From positions 1-9,440 of the forward strand of contig JAVBJN010000083.1 in NCBI GenBank assembly GCA_031546985.1: a stretch of 9,440 bases of DNA. Reading direction: 5' to 3'. This document shows positions 5,847 to 9,440 of the stretch, piece by piece. The notes beneath the pieces were generated by a model, which did no database searches, was not told the origin of the DNA, and saw only the letters and a program-made list of their open reading frames with translations. Position 1 is the first letter of the stretch. Each line of letters opens with the position of its first letter. The position numbers and the translations under genes were made by a program. The stretch is from JAVBJN01 sp031546985. GTDB lineage: Bacteria; Bacteroidota; Bacteroidia; Chitinophagales; Chitinophagaceae.

Positions 5847-8800
5847 ATGAAAAAACTACGATTATTGCCGCTGCTCACTGCAGCATCCCTGATGATCTGG
5901 CAATTTGATGCCAATGCGCAATTACCCACGGGGCCCTTTGTTTGCGGAACACAAAAAACCACCGCAGGCGGCACCACGCCGCTGCCTTCCTGTATGCCAC
6001 CGCAGGCATCGGCCCCGCTGGGTGCATACCCATCTCATACCCCCATTAAGTACATTAACGTGAAGTTTCATTTTATGCTTAAACAGGGGAGTACCCCGGG
6101 CAACCTTACCGAAATAAACAACGGATTACCCAATGCCAACACCGCTCAGAACGGGTATGAAATGGCAAGGCTGATGGTAGAAGAAGCCAACCTTAAAATG
6201 CAATCCGTACCCTATCCTACACGGGGCACGGGGAGCGGGTCGCCGCATGATGCCCGCATCCGGTATGTAATTGACAAAGACCCGCTCAACCCCAACGATA
6301 AAGGCGTTTACTTTCACCGGATGAACATGAGCAATCCTGAAGATGTAAAAGACTATACCTACATACACAACAGGCTCGATACTTTAAAAACCAGGTATTC
6401 GGTGCGGGGTGCAGATGTGATAGACATTTTCATACAGGAAAGTCCATCTACGGCCGACTATGGTGGCTATGCCGTACACGCTGCAAATCCTAAGGGCAAA
6501 CGTACGGCTATGGCCCTGGCCGATCTACAGGAAGCTATTGCAAGAAACGAGCGCGACCATCATGCCTATGCACAAACGCTTACACATGAATTTGGGCACC
6601 TGGTAGGCCTCGATCATAGTTTTGAATTAATTGACGATGACTGCCTGGATACCGACCCTACCGGATCGCCCTGCGCTACCTCTCCTTACGACAACAACCT
6701 GATGTCTTATTGCGGTGATTGGGGGCTTTCTGAATGCCAGCTGGGCAAAATGCATACCTATCTAATGGATAGTCTGCCAGGGTATTGGTTAAATGACTAT
6801 TGCGATTTTAACCCCAACAACACCATTACTGTTGAAAATGGCCAGCATCTAACCTGGACAGGCAGCCGCATGCTGAATGGCAACCTGGTAATTAAAAAAG
6901 GCGCGCACCTTACCATTAGCGGTTGCACCGTGAGCTTTCCTGCCTGGCGTGGCGGCATTATCATTGAGCCGGGTGGCGTGCTTATCGTAGATGGCGCCAA
7001 ACTCACCAGCGCCTGCGACCAGATGTGGGCAGGCATCCAGGTGCAGGGTAATCCCAACCTCACCCAGCAGGATGCGGTCATAAACATATATGGCGGCAAT
7101 GTAACCACCCAAAACCAGGGTGTATTATTGTTAAAGAATAATGCGGTTATTGAGCGTGCGTTTGTAGGTGTGCGCAATTGCGCCAGCTGGTGGCTGCCCA
7201 CACAAGGCATTAACGACAACTGGCCACAGGTGGGCGGCAATGCAGGCGGTATTATTGTAGCCGAAAACGCTATATTCAGAAACAACCGCAAATGCGTAGA
7301 ACTGTTTTCTTACCACAGTTTTGTGAATACGACGGATGAAAACCCGTACCGTGCATCTTTTACCAATTGTACTTTTGCGGCCAATGATATAATAAAGCAC
7401 CCGGGTTATATCACCAGCGACGGGCGCCCTTACGGTACCGATGAGTTTGTAACCGCCTGGGATGTACAAAATATAATGTTTATCAATTGTAGTTTTAAGC
7501 AGGAGCTGGGCGCCGGTTATACCCCCGCTGCCGATATACGGGGCGAAGCCATTGGCACCCTCGATGCCAAGATTATACTGGATAATTGCAATTTTGAGAA
7601 TCTGACAGCGGGTGTAAACAGCACCGGCTCTATGAATGTGCAGGACTATACCGTAATCCGTGATAGCAAATTTAAAAACACTTTTGCGGGCGTTACCACC
7701 AATAGTATAAAAACACCGGTATTGTTCCGCAGTGAGTTTACCATACCGGAGGCAGAGCTGGTTAGCGCAGGTGGCAGACAAATTCCGGTATCTTCCTGGG
7801 GCATGTTTATCAACAAATCGGGCGCTTTCAGGGTAGGTGTCAATTCTTTTTACAATACAGAAAGCCACCTGATCAGGCGCAACCTGCACAGCTACGGAAT
7901 GATCATTAACCAAAGCGGCAATGAATTTGGTTTTACTACCAGCAATGTATACGCCAATGCCGAAATAGGCCTGCAATGGGAAATGGATAACTTACAGTCG
8001 CAGGCAGATTGCAACAAATTCCGCAACAACAACCAGGACTGGTATGTAAACCCCTGGTCTGATTTTGCAAGACTAGGCAGCCAGGGAGATGGCTTAGCAA
8101 CAATAAAAAGACAAGCAGATAATTTGTTTACCAAATGCGATGGCAGCAGCGGACCTGCGCAAATACGGTCGTTCATCGCTGCCCAGCCTTATTTTACCTA
8201 CTACTCCAACACCCATACCGCCGCCTCCGGCCAATGGATTGGGGGCTTGCCCGGCCTGCTGGCCAATTTTCACGACCTGTTAAAATTGCCTTGTACCGAT
8301 AAGATAGATATACAGGAAGCAGATATTTCAAGACCAGAACCGTCTTGTCCACGCAAATACGATATTGCCGCCTATAAAACCAGTACTCCCTTAGCAGGCG
8401 AAGCTGAGGAACTGCTGGGCCGCTGGCAGATGGCCGCACCAGACCCTGAAAAAACCAGGCTGGGCGATGATTACCTGCTTACCCTGGCCGAAACCGGCCG
8501 GTTGGGCGAGGCACTCACTTTTCTTCAAAATGCAGATACTTACTCCGCGCACCGCACCCTGGCCACCACCTGCCTGGGCCTGCACCAGTTTACCCAGGCC
8601 CGCGGCTGGCTCAACCTCGTAGCCAGCGCCAATGCCGCTGCTATTGTGCCCCAGGCGGCTACCGCCACCAATACGATGAGCAACTGGTATATACAAGACC
8701 ACCAGGATTTTTTAACCCTGTACAATATGCTCATTGATGTATATGAAGCGGGCCGCAACGAGTTGCAACTGACCGGCAGCGAACAAGCTACCATAGATGA

Positions 8801-9203
8801 CTTGTGCCTGCGCGACAATTACCCCGGCTGGCATGCCAGGGGTATACGTAAGTTGTACAGCGGTGTGCGGGCCATGCCAGTACCCGAGGAACTCAACGAA
8901 CAAACATTTTTACGTAAATTACCCCAAGCCAACGCGGTTGCGTTAGCAAAAGGCATCGTATTAGAGCAGAATGTACCCAACCCGGCCACTGGTACTACCA
9001 CCATTGGCTACCGCCTGCCCGAAGGGCAAAAAGGTACGCTGGTGTTGTACACCATGCACGGCATGCAGGTAGCCAGTTACCCATTGGCAGCAGAAAACCA
9101 CCTGCAAGCAGTACAGGTAGGCCATTTAACGGCGGGTGTATATTATTATGTATTACTGGCCGAAGGCCGTATGATAGGCAGCCGCAAAATGGTGATTCAG
9201 TAA
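5847..9203 (+). CDS. Secreted metzincin zinc metalloprotease fused to beta-helix, with T9SS sorting domain
   Basis: Predicted exported zinc endopeptidase of 1118 residues. The signal peptide ends at ANA24 before Q25. C33-G34-T35 lies soon after and recalls the Cys-Gly element seen near the N terminus of pappalysin-like (M43) proteases. The catalytic motif is H247-E248-F-G-H251-L-V-G-L-D-H257, giving three zinc-binding His and the general-base Glu, and the Met-turn is NNLM286SYC. This is a metzincin, most like family M43; M10/M12-type assignment is less likely. Residues about 321-740 form a right-handed beta-helix: the repeated strand pattern LVIKKGAHLTI, GIIIEPGGVLIV, MWAGIQV, then many N-x-x-F turns. 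Residues about 850-1010 are helical and TPR-like (GEAEELLGRWQ, ETGRLGEALTFL, QARGWLNL). A type A T9SS C-terminal domain begins near 1039 (LEQNVPNPATGTT) and ends GSRKMVIQ. The ATG is set by the signal peptide. The substrate is unknown. The beta-helix could bind glycans or keep the enzyme at the cell surface (inference). Confidence 0.92.
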   Translation: MKKLRLLPLLTAASLMIWQFDANAQLPTGPFVCGTQKTTAGGTTPLPSCMPPQASAPLGAYPSHTPIKYINVKFHFMLKQGSTPGNLTEINNGLPNANTAQNGYEMARLMVEEANLKMQSVPYPTRGTGSGSPHDARIRYVIDKDPLNPNDKGVYFHRMNMSNPEDVKDYTYIHNRLDTLKTRYSVRGADVIDIFIQESPSTADYGGYAVHAANPKGKRTAMALADLQEAIARNERDHHAYAQTLTHEFGHLVGLDHSFELIDDDCLDTDPTGSPCATSPYDNNLMSYCGDWGLSECQLGKMHTYLMDSLPGYWLNDYCDFNPNNTITVENGQHLTWTGSRMLNGNLVIKKGAHLTISGCTVSFPAWRGGIIIEPGGVLIVDGAKLTSACDQMWAGIQVQGNPNLTQQDAVINIYGGNVTTQNQGVLLLKNNAVIERAFVGVRNCASWWLPTQGINDNWPQVGGNAGGIIVAENAIFRNNRKCVELFSYHSFVNTTDENPYRASFTNCTFAANDIIKHPGYITSDGRPYGTDEFVTAWDVQNIMFINCSFKQELGAGYTPAADIRGEAIGTLDAKIILDNCNFENLTAGVNSTGSMNVQDYTVIRDSKFKNTFAGVTTNSIKTPVLFRSEFTIPEAELVSAGGRQIPVSSWGMFINKSGAFRVGVNSFYNTESHLIRRNLHSYGMIINQSGNEFGFTTSNVYANAEIGLQWEMDNLQSQADCNKFRNNNQDWYVNPWSDFARLGSQGDGLATIKRQADNLFTKCDGSSGPAQIRSFIAAQPYFTYYSNTHTAASGQWIGGLPGLLANFHDLLKLPCTDKIDIQEADISRPEPSCPRKYDIAAYKTSTPLAGEAEELLGRWQMAAPDPEKTRLGDDYLLTLAETGRLGEALTFLQNADTYSAHRTLATTCLGLHQFTQARGWLNLVASANAAAIVPQAATATNTMSNWYIQDHQDFLTLYNMLIDVYEAGRNELQLTGSEQATIDDLCLRDNYPGWHARGIRKLYSGVRAMPVPEELNEQTFLRKLPQANAVALAKGIVLEQNVPNPATGTTTIGYRLPEGQKGTLVLYTMHGMQVASYPLAAENHLQAVQVGHLTAGVYYYVLLAEGRMIGSRKMVIQ

Positions 9204-9218
9204 AAACAATATCAAAAT

Positions 9219-9244
9219 ACCTCCGGCAGCATGCTGCCGGAGGT
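9219..9244. terminator. Perfect 26-base palindrome, likely hairpin terminator without T-tract
   Basis: ACCTCCGGCAGCA (9219-9231) is followed immediately by its exact reverse complement (9232-9244). As RNA it would form a GC-rich stem of about 11 pairs with a four-base loop. It starts 16 bases after the protease stop codon and ends 17 bases before the next ATG. No T-tract follows, so it may attenuate or stabilise the transcript instead of ending it fully. Its octamer CCTCCGGC is shared with the adhesin terminator (5409-5416). Confidence 0.6.
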
Positions 9245-9261
9245 TACTATAAGATTACCCT

Positions 9262-9440
9262 ATGAAACGATACCTATACCTAGTATGCCTTTTACTTTTA
9301 CCGCTGCTCTCGCTAGCCCAGCGCTTTAACCGCGAGTACTTTAACAGCAATTACCCGTTTTATTTTATTTCCATAGCTGCCATACCCGATGGCACTTACT
9401 TTGTAGCGGGTTCTGGTAATATCAGCGCATCAATCCCCTT
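9262..9440 (+). CDS. Secreted protein, N-terminal fragment (3' end outside window)
   Basis: Fifty-nine codons plus two bases are visible from the ATG at 9262 to the window edge, with no stop. Residues 1-19 form a signal peptide (MKRYLYLV, Leu-rich core, LSLA) with likely cleavage before Q20. The mature part starts QRFNREYFNSNYPFYF and contains IAAIPDGTYFVAGSGN, which resembles a blade of beta-propeller or delta-60-type repeat proteins common in the Bacteroidota secretome (the typical pattern is DGgyi-x-x-Gs). That reading rests on one short match. The gap to the protease gene is 58 bases on the same strand, so co-transcription is possible if the 26-base hairpin is leaky. A T9SS C-terminal domain would be expected downstream but is out of view. 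Confidence 0.8.
   Translation, partial: MKRYLYLVCLLLLPLLSLAQRFNREYFNSNYPFYFISIAAIPDGTYFVAGSGNISASIP

Noticed and set aside
5603..5977. Full 124-codon minus-strand ORF as a real gene
   Set aside because: Its first third is antisense to the signal peptide and N terminus of the protease and overlaps that start. Only the intergenic part is kept as a low-interest observation.
7131..7976. Minus-strand ORF of 281 codons inside the protease gene
   Set aside because: Antisense shadow of the beta-helix coding region, with no promoter, signal peptide or motif.
1..9440. CRISPR array, tRNA, rRNA, insertion sequence or phage genes
   Set aside because: No regularly spaced repeats, no cloverleaf or rRNA-like sequence, no transposase or integrase motifs and no terminal inverted repeats with target duplications were seen on reading.

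Overview
The window looks like a chromosomal segment of a Bacteroidota bacterium, most likely in or near the Chitinophagaceae/Sphingobacteriia (class-level placement is inference). Three things support this: two very large secreted proteins end in type IX secretion system (T9SS) type A C-terminal sorting domains; all visible gene starts encode signal peptides whose predicted cleavage leaves Gln at +1; and the gene starts have no good Shine-Dalgarno sequence, while candidate promoter boxes resemble the Bacteroidota TAnnTTTG type.

Layout. Positions 1-1123 (minus strand) hold the 5' part of a long secreted, Gln/Lys-rich, partly coiled-coil protein that runs off the left edge. Positions 1124-1571 are a 448-base divergent intergenic region with several inverted repeats and a repeated 12-mer. 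Positions 1572-5366 (plus) encode a 1264-residue adhesin-like protein: signal peptide, von Willebrand A domain with a complete MIDAS, CARDB/DUF11-like beta-sandwiches with a DNRLRE-like domain inside them, an Ig/PKD-like segment, a GEVED domain, a FN3-like module and a T9SS CTD. A strong intrinsic terminator follows at 5393-5422. Positions 5423-5846 are a second long intergenic region with a 22-base palindrome, a possible promoter, a 7-codon mini-ORF and two small hairpins. Positions 5847-9203 (plus) encode an 1118-residue secreted metzincin zinc protease (HEFGHLVGLDH) fused to a right-handed beta-helix, a helical TPR-like segment and a T9SS CTD. A perfect 26-base palindrome follows at 9219-9244. 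At 9262 a fourth secreted protein begins and runs off the right edge.

How the parts fit. All four genes encode exported proteins and the two complete ones carry T9SS signals, so this is a small cell-surface/secretome locus: one predicted metal-dependent adhesin and one predicted extracellular protease with a carbohydrate- or surface-binding type beta-helix. No transposase, tRNA, rRNA, CRISPR array or phage gene was seen. The most unusual items are the domain architecture of the protease and the structured intergenic DNA. I see no clear evidence of a wholly new multi-gene system.
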